In this document: positions 44,667 to 56,100 of the stretch, piece by piece
How the letters are laid out: each line of letters begins with the position of its first letter
How positions within the stretch are numbered: position 1 is the stretch's first letter
Assembly: GCA_029817715.1 (NCBI GenBank)
Contig: JARUPY010000282.1
Location: 1 to 64,000 of the forward strand
DNA length: 64,000 nt
Direction: 5' to 3'
Source of the DNA: Melastoma dodecandrum
Lineage: Eukaryota > Streptophyta > Magnoliopsida > Myrtales > Melastomataceae
Translations under genes and position numbers: made by a program
The notes under the pieces: generated by a model
Database searches by the model: none
Told to the model about the DNA's origin: nothing
The model's input: only the letters and a program-made list of their open reading frames with translations

Positions 44667-45180
44667 AACGAGCGCACGTAACATCTCTCCATTCCATGCC
44701 ATGATACAGTTCTAATTTGGGAAATTATGATTTTGTTTTAAGGGGTAAATGTTATATACTGAATTAGATACCTGATTAGCAAGGTCATATCTTGTGTAGA
44801 GATTCGGATAATCGCTGGTACATTCATCGACCACAACTTCTGCAATGTGTTGCATGCCTGTGAAAGAAACCGTCATTAATCATAGAAGTTATGCGTACAT
44901 TAAAACTTATACAATCATCCCATGCTAGAAATTTTCGCTGAAATTACGATAAACTTTTCGAGAGCTTTACTCCGACTAATCCTGACTCGACTCGGGTAGG
45001 CGTTGATTCGGGGGTTTCCCCTAAAGTAATTTAACTGAATTCTTTGAGAAATCTCCCCGAATCAACCTTATTCAATTACTTCTAGTCTTGGGTCTTCAAG
45101 GTTAGTCAAAGGACAAATTTTGAAAAAGGTTCGCGAATTGGTCCACATACCTTAGGTTCGGAGTTAGATTCGGTCCGTGC
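44667..45180. other. End of LecRK unit 3 homology; no gene seen
   Basis: 44,668-44,950 matches 31,700-31,830 of unit 2 (CGTAACATCTCTCCA, CATGCCATGATACAGTTC, TTAATCATAGAAGTTAT), setting the far edge of the duplicated segment. The rest is unassigned. Confidence 0.45.
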
Positions 45181-45620
45181 ACCCTAAGTTTTCATAAAGT
45201 ATAGAACCATTTCATAATTTTTACGAAATAATTTTGTTACGAGCGGACAGGCTTCGTAAAAAGCCATTATATTTTTACGAAGCCCATTGACACTATTTCA
45301 TAAAGAAAGAAATATCATCCGTGTTTCGTACCTTAATAAAAACTTTTATCGTGTAGGCATGTATATTTTTACTAAGCCTTTGAACATTGTTTTGTAAAAG
45401 AATGTACATTTTCGTGAACCCATTACAAAACTCGTCGGCCATTTACGAAAAGGTTTCGTACACAGTAATTATTTCATACTTTACGAAACTTTTGTCGTGT
45501 AAAACCGTACATTTTTTACAATTTCCATTAACACTATTTCGTAAAAGTCTATATATTTTATGTATAGATAATAAATTCCTAGTACAACGAATTTTTCAAA
45601 AAAGGTTTCCTACTTACGAA
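45181..45620. repeat. Degenerate repeats with TTTACGAAA / TTTCGTAAA words
   Basis: The block is built from imperfect copies of a pattern like TTTTTACGAAGCCCATTGACA then CTATTTCGTAAA, at about 45275, 45365, 45410 and 45510, roughly 90-110 bases apart. The words TTTACGAA and TTTCGTAAA are inverted copies of each other, so each unit can fold into a hairpin. No protein. Next to it (45152-45176) TTAGGTTCGGAGTTAGATTC is nearly the same as a stretch of the MULE right TIR (57486-57508), which may be a trace of a related element. Confidence 0.5.
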
Positions 45621-45699
45621 ACAACCGAGTGCACCGTCCACTTGAGCTTCCCCCACACAACCCTGACAAACAAACATACACACTTTGTTTAAGAACAGA

Positions 45700-46444
45700 A
45701 ATTCTGGGGCACATATCTCGGTCTTATCTGTAGATCAACGATCTAGAATACAAGCCCGATGATGAGAATCCAGTAAGGAGGTGGCAAAGGAAACACACCA
45801 GGCGAAGGTTTTCTGGGCGAAGCAGCCACCAAGCGACAGGGATACTGGGCGACGGGCGACAAGGAGCAGCGCAAGTAACAAGAGACAGTTGGCTGAGCGA
45901 GCGAGGAAACTCTATGGCGAAGGCCAATGAACTTAGCTGTTAAGGAAGACTCCAGAAGATCTCAAGATTCGGATGGAGATTGTTGCCTAGATGACTCATA
46001 TGGAAAGGAAATATTCTATGGAGACCGGCAGCAAAGGAAGCGTAATATATGTGCAATATTTCTTTACCATATATACATGGGTCTAACTTAGTATAAATAC
46101 TTGTTATTAAGGATTGTGTAGGACACCTCTCTACAGACGAACATATTATCAATTTATCTTTTCAAGCATTCCAGCGTTCAAGCTCTCTTTGTGCTCTTGT
46201 GTTCTTGCTTACTTTTGAAGGCATCGCTGATGGCATCCGTAAGTGCTTTCACTTAAGACTGTCCGTCCGTTATTTTCCTTTTCTTTTTTCATTTCATAGG
46301 GAGACTACACATTCAACCAATACTCCAAGCACCACTTGCTCGTAGTGCCAGAGATTTTCGACTTGTTTGAATCCGGCTTGTACGCGGTCACTTCCGGAGC
46401 GATCACGCCTTTGGCGACCGTAGTGAGAGTAAAGGGCTAGCACA
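45700..46444 (+). promoter_or_regulatory. Probable 5' LTR end and leader of the Tat element
   Basis: Non-coding. A TATA box TATAAATA at 46092-46099 sits about 350 bases upstream of the gag ATG, with GGATTGTGTAGGACACC downstream as a likely transcript start region. GC-rich words with GCGA occur at 45790-45920. LTR start, end and primer site could not be fixed without the partner LTR. Confidence 0.4.
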
Positions 46445-47552
46445 ATGCCAACAACTCGATCTAGCAGTAATTCAAACAACCTCGTAGGAGAAAATACCAA
46501 CGATGGACAGGGATCAAACCCAGCCTTGGCTAGAGAACTGCCTGCCATCATGAGGACTTTCCAACTCTTAATGGAGAAAGTCGGTGCTATCGACTAGAAG
46601 CACGTCGCCTTCAAAGAAACAATCGACTCCTAAATGGAAGCCGTCTTTCATAACCTTGGTAATGTGTCAGGGGTACCATTGAGTAGCCCCTTTAATAGAA
46701 GGGGTCGTGTCCGCTACCAGGTATCAGCCTGAATATTCTTCCCACATGGCAGTAATTGCCGAAGGGAAAAGGAATGTTGATACTGAGGATGTCCCTATCT
46801 ATGCAAGTCCTGGAAGGATGGTGTATAACAAGCCATCAATCATGATAAACAAAGGCAAGAGGGTTGTACAATCAGTCCATCTAACCGCATACCAGCCTCC
46901 ATTCCGGAGAAGGGAAGTGTTCGTCAGGCCTGCAGAGAGGGAATTCATTCGCCCTGCAGAAGATCAGCGACACTCTGAATATATTCCCCAACCGGTACGT
47001 ATGAGAGAAACAACATTGCCCGAAGAAATCGCACCACCAGAGATTACACCTGAAATTAGAGACTATGTTGCTCAACTAGTTGAAAGGGCTATCCCTGGGG
47101 CAAATGAGGCAAACGAAGTGCAACTATACCGGGCTCCGTATCTTGAAAATATTGATCAGGACTACCCTTTTTCTAGGGGATATCACATTCCTGAATTTGC
47201 CCGTTTTTCGGGCGAGGAAGGGATTTTGCCTACGGAACATATTGCCCGCTTCACTCATCAAGCTGGAGCGGCCGCTACTAATGGTTTCTGGAAACTTCGC
47301 TTGTTTCCAAGCTCCCTTACTAGAGCCGCCTTTACGTGGTATATAAACCTCCCTCCTAATTCAGTGAGAAATTGGGATGACATGCAAGTCCAATTCACGC
47401 TGATGTTTGCACAAACCGATCGAGCTATGACTCTGCAAAATCTCACTCACATGAAACAACAACCTGATAAACCTGTAGCCATCTTTTTGAACAAACTTTG
47501 AAAAGCACGGATTAGATGTAAAACCTCTGCATCCGTGGCCGAGCTCATAGCC
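46445..47552 (+). pseudogene. gag: Tat gag, copy 1 of the tandem array
   Basis: The ATG at 46445 opens 50 codons (MPTTRSSSNSNNLVGEN) to a TAG at 46595. After a frame change, 46707-47501 is open for 264 codons with the gag core (AHRARFTHQ-like IARFTHQAGAAATNGFWKLR, FPSSLTRAAFTWYINLPP, NWDDMQVQF). It stops at a TGA where the other copies have a coding codon. At 47,552 the sequence jumps back to the start of the repeat unit. Confidence 0.85.
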
Positions 47553-48507
47553 AGAAGCACTGCCCCTTCAAATAAACAATGGACTCCAAAATGGAACCCG
47601 TCTTTCAGATTCTTGGTACTGTGTCGGGGGAACCATTGAGTTCCCCTTTTATAGAAGGGTTGAGTCGGCTGCCAGGTATCAGCCTGAATATTCTTCCCAC
47701 ATGGCAACAATTGTCGAAGGGAAAAGGAAGGCTGATACTAAGGATGTCCCTATCTATGCAAGTCCTGGAAGGATGGTGTATAACAACCCACCACTCGTGA
47801 TGAACGAAGGCAAGAGGGTTGTACAATCGGTCCACGAAACTGCATTCCAGCCTCCATTCCGGAGAAGGGAAGAGTTGGTCAGGCCTGTAGAGAGCGAATT
47901 CATTCCCCCTGCAGAAGATCGGCGACACTCTAAATATATTCCCCAATCGGTACGTAGGAGAGACACAACATTACCTGAAGAAATCGCACCACGAGAGATT
48001 ACGGTAGAAATTAGAGACTACGTTGCTCAACAAGTTGAAAGGGCTATCCCTAGGGCAAATGAGGTGAATGAAGTGCAACAATACCCGGCTCCGTATCCTG
48101 ACAATATCAATCAGGACTACCCTTTTCCTAGGGGATATCGCGTTCCTGAATTTGCCCATTTTTTAGGCGAGGAATGGATTTTTCCTACGGAACATATTGC
48201 ACACTTCACTCATCAAGCTGGAGCGGCCGCTACTAATGGTTTCTGGAAACTTCGCTTGTTTCCAAGTTCCCTTACTAGAGCCGCCTTTACGTGGTATATA
48301 AACATCCCGCCTAATTCAGTGAGAAATTGGGATGACTTGCAAGTCCAATTTATTCTGATGTTTGCACAAACCGATCGAGCTATGACAAAGCCAGATCTCA
48401 CTCACATGAAACAACAACCTGGTAAACCTGTAGCCATCTTTTTGAACAAACATCCAAAAGTACGGCTCAGATGTAAAACCACTGCTTCCGTGGTCAAGCT
48501 CATAGCC
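47553..48507 (+). pseudogene. gag: Tat gag, copy 2 of the tandem array
   Basis: Open as 47701-48555 (284 codons) across the unit border. Differs from copies 1 and 3 at many sites (for example NIPPNSVRNWDDLQVQFIL; EEWIFPTEHIAHF for EEGILPTEHIARF). Since copies 1 and 3 are much closer to each other than to it, the array did not grow by simple duplication of neighbours. Confidence 0.8.
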
Positions 48508-49133
48508 AGAAGCACGACGCCTTCAAAGAAACAATCGTCTCCAAAATGGATCTAGTCTTTCAGATTCTTGGTACTGTGACGGGGGTACCATTGAGTAGCC
48601 CCTTTAATAGAAAGGTTGAGTCCGCTACCAGGTATCAGCCTGAATATTCTTCCCACATGGCAGTAATTGCCGAAGGGAAAAGGAATGTTGATACTGAGGA
48701 TGTCCCTATCTATGCAAGTCCTGGAAGGATGGTGTATAACAAGCCATCAATCATGATAAACAAAGGCAAGAGGGTTGTACAATCAGTCCATCTAACCGCA
48801 TACCAGCCTCCATTCCGGAGAAGGGAAGTGTTCGTCAGGCCTGCAGAGAGGGAATTCATTCGCCCTGCAGAAGATCAGCGACACTCTGAATATATTCCCC
48901 AACCGGTACGTATGAGAGAAACAACATTGCCCGAAGAAATCGCACCACCAGAGATTACACCTGAAATTAGAGACTATGTTGCTCAACTAGTTGAAAGGGC
49001 TATCCCTGGGGCAAATGAGGCAAACGAAGTGTAACTATACCGGGCTCCATATCTTGACAATATTGGTCAGGACTACCCTTTTCCTAGGGGATATCGCGAT
49101 CCTGAATTTGCCCATTTTTCGGGCGAGCAGTGG
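48508..49133 (+). pseudogene. gag: Tat gag, copy 3, 5' part (interrupted by the MULE)
   Basis: 48546-49034 is open (162 codons) and nearly identical to copy 1. A TAA replaces a Gln codon at about 49032. The reading continues to the MULE border at 49133 and resumes at 58223 without loss of sequence. Confidence 0.85.
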
Positions 49134-49995
49134 GGAAGCGGCTAACGGTACGTGCACGTGAGACTTACGTAGTTTACTAATTAATACTAAAATTAGTAGT
49201 AAATTTTACTAAAAGTTGACCGTTACTACTAAAGTCAACGCAGAAGTAGTTAAAAAAGTGAGACTTACGTAGTTTACTAATTAATACTAAAATTAGTAGT
49301 AAATTTTACTAAAAGTTGACCGTTACTACTAAAGTCAACGCAGAAGTAGTTAAAAAAGTAGTAAATTTTACTACTTTTTGGTCTTGTTTTAGCAAAGTCA
49401 ACGAAAATGTCGTAAATTTTGCTACTTCTGAACTGTTCACCGCAGTGCAATTTTACTACTTTTACGGTGATTTTGCTAAAACGTCATTTTTAGTAAAGTC
49501 AACGGAGAAGTAGTAAAAAAAATAGTAAAATTTACTATATTGTTTACTACATTTTCGTTGAGTTTATTAAGAAAACCAAACATTTGTAAAGACAGCAAAG
49601 ATGTAGTAAAAAAAGTAATAAATTTTACTACTTCTCTGTTGACTTTACTAAATTTCTCCTTTTTAGTAAAGTCAGCGTAAAAGTAGTAAAATTTACTACT
49701 TTTAACTGTACAAATTATGTCGATAAGTAGTAATTGTTTACTACTTTCGTTGTGATTTTTAGTAAAATTGTGTTTGAGTTGGTAAAATTGGTAGTAAATA
49801 GGTAGGGTTTGTCGTAAATGTTTACTACTTTAAGCATGTTTTTACTAAAATAAGTAGTAAACTGTTACTATTTTGTAGGAGTTGACTAAGAAATTTTACT
49901 ACTTTGAACAGTGTTTCCGAACCTAATTTTTCTAAATTTTGATGTGAAATGACTATTTTACCCCGGTTACTAGTATTATTACTACTTTACTGAAA
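49134..49995. repeat. Left TIR of the MULE
   Basis: About 860 bases, including a perfect 100-bp tandem duplication (49160-49259 and 49260-49359) missing from the right TIR. Without it the length is close to the right TIR. It is made of short words such as TAGTAAATTTTACTA, AGTAGTAAA and GTTGACTTTACTAAA in both directions. Confidence 0.85.
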
Positions 49996-50045
49996 ATATT
50001 AGTAAATGTGTTCGTAAATATTACCCGTCTTAACTTTTTTACTAA

Positions 50046-50660
50046 CTTTATTAGTAATAATGCAGTGTGGTTTTGTAATCTTGACTAAGTTTGACCCAAA
50101 GCTACCCATTTAGAGCTGGCTGCATCATAGCGTCTGTAGTAGGAGTAGGAGTTGTTGCAGCAGGACGAGCTGCCGGACACCTGGTGGACGATTCGTTGCT
50201 CCTGGAGGCAGACTTCCTGCAAGATCTTCGGCTGCAGGTGGAGTGTCCAAGATCTTCGGCTACAGGTGGACATCCTCCCTCCTTTTCGGCTGCAGGTGGA
50301 TTGTGAGGAGTGTGAGGAGTGTCAGTTTGATCTTATTCGGGTGCAGGTGCAGGTCGAGTGAAGGGCTGATATTCGTTTGCTGCAGCTGGTCCTTCACCTT
50401 CTTCCTGTTAATCTGCAGGTGGAGTCCAGGCTTTCCCCGTCGATGGCCTTAAGAAATGGAAAGTGTACTGAATGAAGATCGGCCCAGATTGTTGCTAATT
50501 TGGGTCACATTTGTAAGATGTAGAATCATATTTGTGAAGTTGGTAAGCTGGACAGAAGTTGGAAATGGAGAAAACAAATAGTAGCGTTGACGTTATGGTT
50601 CGACGAGAAGCCGAAATAAGTGTTTACCAACACTATTTTCAAAATATATTGATAGCATAG
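50046..50660. other. MULE 5' region with degenerate TCGGCTGCAGGTGGA repeats
   Basis: No gene seen. Units of the type GATCTTCGGCTGCAGGTGGA occur at about 50222, 50250 and 50285, with weaker copies to 50420. This region would hold the transposase promoter and leader. Confidence 0.5.
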
Positions 50661-50664
50661 TGTT

Positions 50665-52724
50665 TTGCTTAATGTCAATGTAGGTGACCGGGATGTTCAG
50701 CGCTTCTTCAATATAGTCATTGATATGAATGAAGAACAGATTTTGAATATGTCATTTATCACTGCCGAAGAAGTTGAAGAGTTCTTTAAAATGTATGCGA
50801 GTGTTCATGGGTTTTCAGTTGGGAGAAGAGATCGGCAAAAAATAAGAAACGGTGATTGTGTCATGAGAAAGTGGGTTTGTTCAAGGGAAGGCGAGTGTTC
50901 TGATCCAACTGTGTTGACGGCCAGAAGTCGGGTTAGAGCATCTGTGAAGAGAGGTTGCAATTGTTTCTTCAAAGCTAGAGTGAAGGTTTGTCCTATTTCA
51001 TGCGAGAAAGGCGACAAATTTCGGACGAAGATATCACTTTTATCTGTCGAATGCTTGACGTTGGATTTAGACAGTGTGATATTATGCGACTAGTTGTACA
51101 CGCATCTGGAGGTCACTCACGTGCTGGTTTTCTAATAAAGGACCTGAATAATTGGAAGCTTAAGGAAGAGTCAGCTGGGGTCGTTAGTCGTTGTGATTCC
51201 GTCGTTGCATATCTCCTGTCTAGGAGGAATAGTGACATTGGTATGGCCTTTGAAACATTTGTGGAAAATAATGAAGTCAGTCACATATATTGGGCGATAT
51301 CGTAGCACTAGATTCCACGTTCAAGACAAACAAGTATGGAATGCAAATGGTGATTATAGTCAGTGTCAATCATCATCATCAAACTACCGTCTTTGGGTCT
51401 GCGTTGATGAGTAATGAAACTATTGCTGACTACACCTGGCTCCTGCGGGCTCATACACAGATCATGGGCGGCAAACATCCGCTTAGCGTGGTCACAGACG
51501 CCGACAAAGCGATGATTACATCTGTGAGAGAAGTATGGCCAATGTCAAGGCATAGGTTACGTCTTTGGCATTTTAGTCGGAACATAAACTGTCGCATACA
51601 GGATCCTACCTTACGAGCTCGTATTTCGTCATTCATGTATAACAGTAGTCCAAGTGAAGAAGTCGAACAGGAGTGGTATGCTTTAATGACCCATACAAGG
51701 TCCATATTTGTTAGATGGCTACAACAGATATATGCATGCCGGCATATGTGGTGGCAGACATATCTTCAGGGTCATTTTTGGGCAGAGCTTAGAAGTACTC
51801 AACGCTGCGAACGAACGCACAGATATATGAAGGGATATGTAAACATCAAACATAGACTGCATGATTTCGTACATAATTTGGAGCGTGCTGTAGCTGATCT
51901 ACATCACAAGGAGTACGATGAGGATTTTAAGTCATTGCATAAGGAGATAAGGCCAATTACGATGTTGCGTAGACTTGAGGAGGATGCTAGTCGACTGTAC
52001 ACCATGAATTCTTTTCGTAAAGTTCAATCCGAAATCATGAAGGAGTCGCGATTTTACATGGAACAGAGAGTTGATGGGAATATTGCGAGGATATACACTC
52101 TTTCATGTTTTGACGGTGAACATGGGTGCATACAAGTGTAATCAGCCAAGGCACTTGTCTAATTCAGCTGCAGCTGCTTACATTTTGAGACATTTGGTTT
52201 TCCATGTGCCCACCTATTCCATGTAGCCAAAGTTGAAGGTTTCTTGTCAATACCGAAGCATCTGGTAAACAAAAAGGTGGACAAAGGCAGCAAAGAGCAA
52301 TACTTATGAATGTCTCTCTAATCGTGCATACGGGGTTGATCGAGCTAATCTACGGCAGGGTATTCTAATGGCCGCATGCAGACGTATGTGTTTTTTGGCA
52401 TCCCGATCTGACAACGCATCTCGGAAGCTCCAGAAAAGCATTCAATCATTGACGTTGGAGTTGGAGAAGAGTAGTGTCGAAGATGAAGGAGGAAGAAAGT
52501 TCCATGATCGAGTCGCGTTTAATTTTGCTGACGAGATTCGTCGCGAGTTCATCATTCATGGAAGCAAGGAAGATTTTGGTATAGGCCCATCTCAACGACA
52601 GCCATCTCGTCGGATCAATGCGGACAATGAAGGTAACGTATGCACTGATTCTTCTTCTGATTCAGAAGGTAATGTCGTCTATGAAGATAACTCAGTGTAT
52701 GGACAGCAAAATATGTACACTTAA
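50665..52724 (+). pseudogene. MULE transposase with FAR1 DNA-binding domain, DDE core and SWIM zinc finger (decayed)
   Basis: Three frames in order. Frame 1 (50665-51093): FAR1-type domain (EEFFKMYASVHGFSVGRRDR, KWVCSREGE, GCNCFFKARV). Frame 2 (50988-51305): ERRQISDEDI, VHASGGHSRAGFLIKDLNN. Frame 3 (51290-52141): first catalytic Asp in DIVALDSTFKTNKYGM, second in SVVTDADKAMI, and Glu in STQRCERTHRYMKGYV. The reading then meets TAA at 52139 and TAA at 52160, and the same frame carries the SWIM finger CSCLHFETFGFPCAHLFHV (52169-52225). A tail (52368-52724: MAACRRMCFLASRSD) is in another frame. Compared with the usual FAR1/MULE protein, short segments are missing at both frame changes, which suggests small deletions. 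The transposase cuts and inserts the element; this copy cannot. Confidence 0.88.
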
Positions 52725-53100
52725 TTATAAATTTTCGTCAGCATTTCGGCAGAAACTGAACTATACATCCGCCTGTACATTCCGTGTTGCATTATCCCCT
52801 ATCTGCCATTGGGTTCGATTACAGTACATGACCTTACAGAGTCTGCCAAAAAGGAACCACAACAGTTCAGCAAAACGTTGTGCAACATTTGGGGAAGATG
52901 TTATGGCTGCACACCACGCAAAAATTGCGTCACCTGGTCAGGAAATGCATTATGGACACCGAGGTTGCTAAACAACTGCAGGAATCCATGTTGATGTAGC
53001 ACTACTCTCCAGGGGTTTGATCTTTTTGTTGACATCATCCTTAACTTTCTGCTGAATTCTTTTCCTGACGTCATTCCCAGGCCATTTTATCATGCTTACA
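52725..53100. other. Gap between the converging MULE genes
   Basis: I see no convincing gene. The transposase ends at about 52724 and the Ulp1 gene (opposite strand) at about 53110, so both 3' ends meet here. Confidence 0.4.
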
Positions 53101-53115
53101 ACCAGCCTCAACCTA

Positions 53116-56100
53116 TCAGCAACTCCTACAACCTAATTCACAATGATGAATGGCTGTCAGCAACAGGTTCGTAAGGGGGCAATGGCTACTCCGTGAATTG
53201 AGAACGACTTTGACAGTATTGCATGGAAAAAAAAATGGCCATACCACTTCGTCAGCACCTTCCGGGGGTTCAGCCAATGTCATGAATTTCATGACATATA
53301 TTCCACAGTCGTTTCTATACAATACAAATTCATAGGATGTTTACCAATTGCCGACATTGAATAAGTTCAACAAGATATAGGTGAAGTTGAGGGACGTACT
53401 CATTTCCGCCAGCCATCTGGTCTGGCACGTTCGTTGGATAAGTTATTTTTCCAGTTGTAAATGTCTGGTACTTGATACCCTTTAACCTTAGATTTTACCT
53501 TATTCTCATCCAACACGACACTCAACAGCTTTAACACACGATGATGAAGGTCACCTCTTCCTCCGATGTTGGACAATTTGCTATGGATTGTGTCCATAAT
53601 GATGACTTCCTGTGTCCTGAATGAAATTATCTATAACGCTCAATGTGATTCAGCTAGGCAAACCGGAATAAATATCTGCATAGAAGAATATCAAAAGTCC
53701 AGTAAAGACATTACAAGACATCCATGTAAATAGTTGGAACATATTACTACCTTTTCATATGCAGATGTAGTAAATTGTGGGGATGCTTACCAATTGCACT
53801 TCATGGTTTTTACCAATGTGATTCTTGAAGTGCGCATACAAGGAAGCGACATTTCCTTTGCTTATGACGGGCATTTTCGCTGCACTATACTGATAGGCTG
53901 CAAGATTCTGTGATCGCGTTCTCGGTTAGCATCCTGTACATCACATGTACCATGGATAAACCTTTGTAATCACTTACCCCTAACCAAGTGGGAAGATACC
54001 AAATCCTTTTCTTTTCAGGATCCACTCTACTCTGTAGCATAATGGCATGGAAATCTATAACCTGCATCATATAAATGTTACTCATATACAAGTCAGGCTT
54101 ACGTGTCAATAATGAAAGCAACTAATATATTATGCAATCTTACATCATTACATATCCATCTGTTTGGTAAAAGAGAAAGCATGGCCTGCCTATTAAGGTG
54201 AGCGGAATCCGTCATACATAGACATTCGCTGCATCATATAAACCAGTGTAGCCATTTGAACAAAGTAAAATAATATCACAATACATAAAGACCGAGGACA
54301 GTGACACAAACGTATGATCGTGGTCCTCATTCCAAGCATACTCAATGATATTCCATTGAGCCGTTGTAAAGTTTTTCAGCACATTTACTGGCAAATCCAC
54401 TGGAAAGAATTTTTGTAGTGCCTAAGAATGAAAAATTGCAACCATGGATTAACACTGTAATCCTGTTTTTCTTCAATGCTGCTTCATGGTATGATTCCAT
54501 GCTGGCAAGTTGTTATACCTCAGGGATAGCTGTCCGAGCACGCTTCCTGGCCCTTATAACCGGCTTTGGGGGGACAAACGGGGAGCTCTTGAATGCCCAC
54601 GGTTTCCGTTCAGCCGTACGTCGTGTGGTCTTTCTGAAGAGGACAGTTGTGGTCGATGATCCACTTTCCTGTCGTGAGTACGATAATGTAATTCAATTTG
54701 CATTCACTGTTGCAGCCATTTACACAATGCAATGTAATGATACTTCACCTTCAAATGAACTTCAGCCTCCTCGCCAATCCTCTTCACCTCTTCCATGTCT
54801 TGAACTACTTCCGGATCAGCATCTATGGGATCCCCTATCTTAACATCTTCCTTATATATGGGAACATCTTCCTCTTCTGGCTGAGATGCTTTTGCTGTCT
54901 TAACATCTTCGTTATATGTGGGAACATCTACCCCTGTGTTAACATCTTCATCAACCATCTTTTCCTTTCCTTTATTCCCAAACAGGAAATACTTCACACC
55001 TTCCTCAGATGGTGTCAAGCCGAGGTCAGATAGAGTGTCAACTTTCTCATTAACAGCCTCCGAAGTACCAAAGAATTCGCATAGTTTATTGAGACCTCGA
55101 GCAAGTTGTAACGCACGAGGGTCGGAATAATCGTCTGAACCTTCGGGCAATTTATCTTCCATCTGAGGAGGATGCACCGGCACCAAGCTTCTCTCCGAAA
55201 TCATAGTTGACCCAACCTCAACTTCAGGTATATTGAAGGCCGTGTCCCGTTCACGTGTGTGAGTATGTGGAGGTTGTACCTGCTCGACATTGTCATCAGC
55301 ATTTGGTGGTGCGACTCCTTCAGGCTCTTCTTCCTGCCCTCCATCATGTCCAGCTGTGGTCTTTTGATTCACAGGTTCGCCTGCTCGCCCTCTTTCTCTT
55401 CTAATTTTAGCGAGAATGTAATTCAATTTTCGGATGATGTGCTCATTACTGGCATGGAGTCTCATAATAGAAAGTTCCACGGCCTAGTAATGAAGTCAAA
55501 CATACAACACCAATGTTAAAATTAAACTTACAAATCCAAATTATAAACAAACACAGAACTAAGCTTACCTTCAGACGACGCATAACAATTGCCATCTTGC
55601 CAAAGTCGCTCGCAGGATCAACTTCTTCCTCTTGATTAGTTTCGACATCACCTTCTTCCTGTTAATTACATTTTGACACAATTTCTCATCGTATAGTAAT
55701 AAATACACAAGTACGTGCATTACAAGGTGGACAAAACTTACAAGATCGATAACTTCAGCATAGGCAACTATGAAAATGGCTTTTAGCCGCTCATCATCCC
55801 AATCTCGACACCGAGGCATTGTCCTACTAGTGTTTCTTGAGCTGCTGTCCTCAACAGACTTTTTGCAAGCATAAAACAACTGGATGTAATAACAAAACCA
55901 AACATTAACAATGTTTTGTACAGAGTAAACACTTCACTCTAAACTCAATAAATAAGCTAAACAAACACTTCACTATAAGTTCTCACCAGCAGTAGATGAA
56001 CGCAACCTCCTATATACATTCCCTGATGACTTTTGAATGCCCTCACTTGACTAACAAGATTATCAAGCACGTGATTGGCCCAGTCAAACTTACAAATTAC

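Noticed and set aside
46881..48986. Minus-strand frames across the gag array (for example MSNIVSNFRCNLWW)
   Set aside because: Exact antisense shadows of the gag coding frame, repeated because gag itself is repeated.
49134..49995. Possible CRISPR-like or satellite array in the AT-rich repeat words
   Set aside because: The words are irregularly spaced and inverted, and the block has an inverted partner at 57,416-58,222, so it is a MULE TIR in a plant genome.
54418..54843. 141-codon plus-strand frame in the MULE
   Set aside because: Antisense to an exon and introns of the Ulp1-like gene, whose frame and splice sites explain the sequence better.
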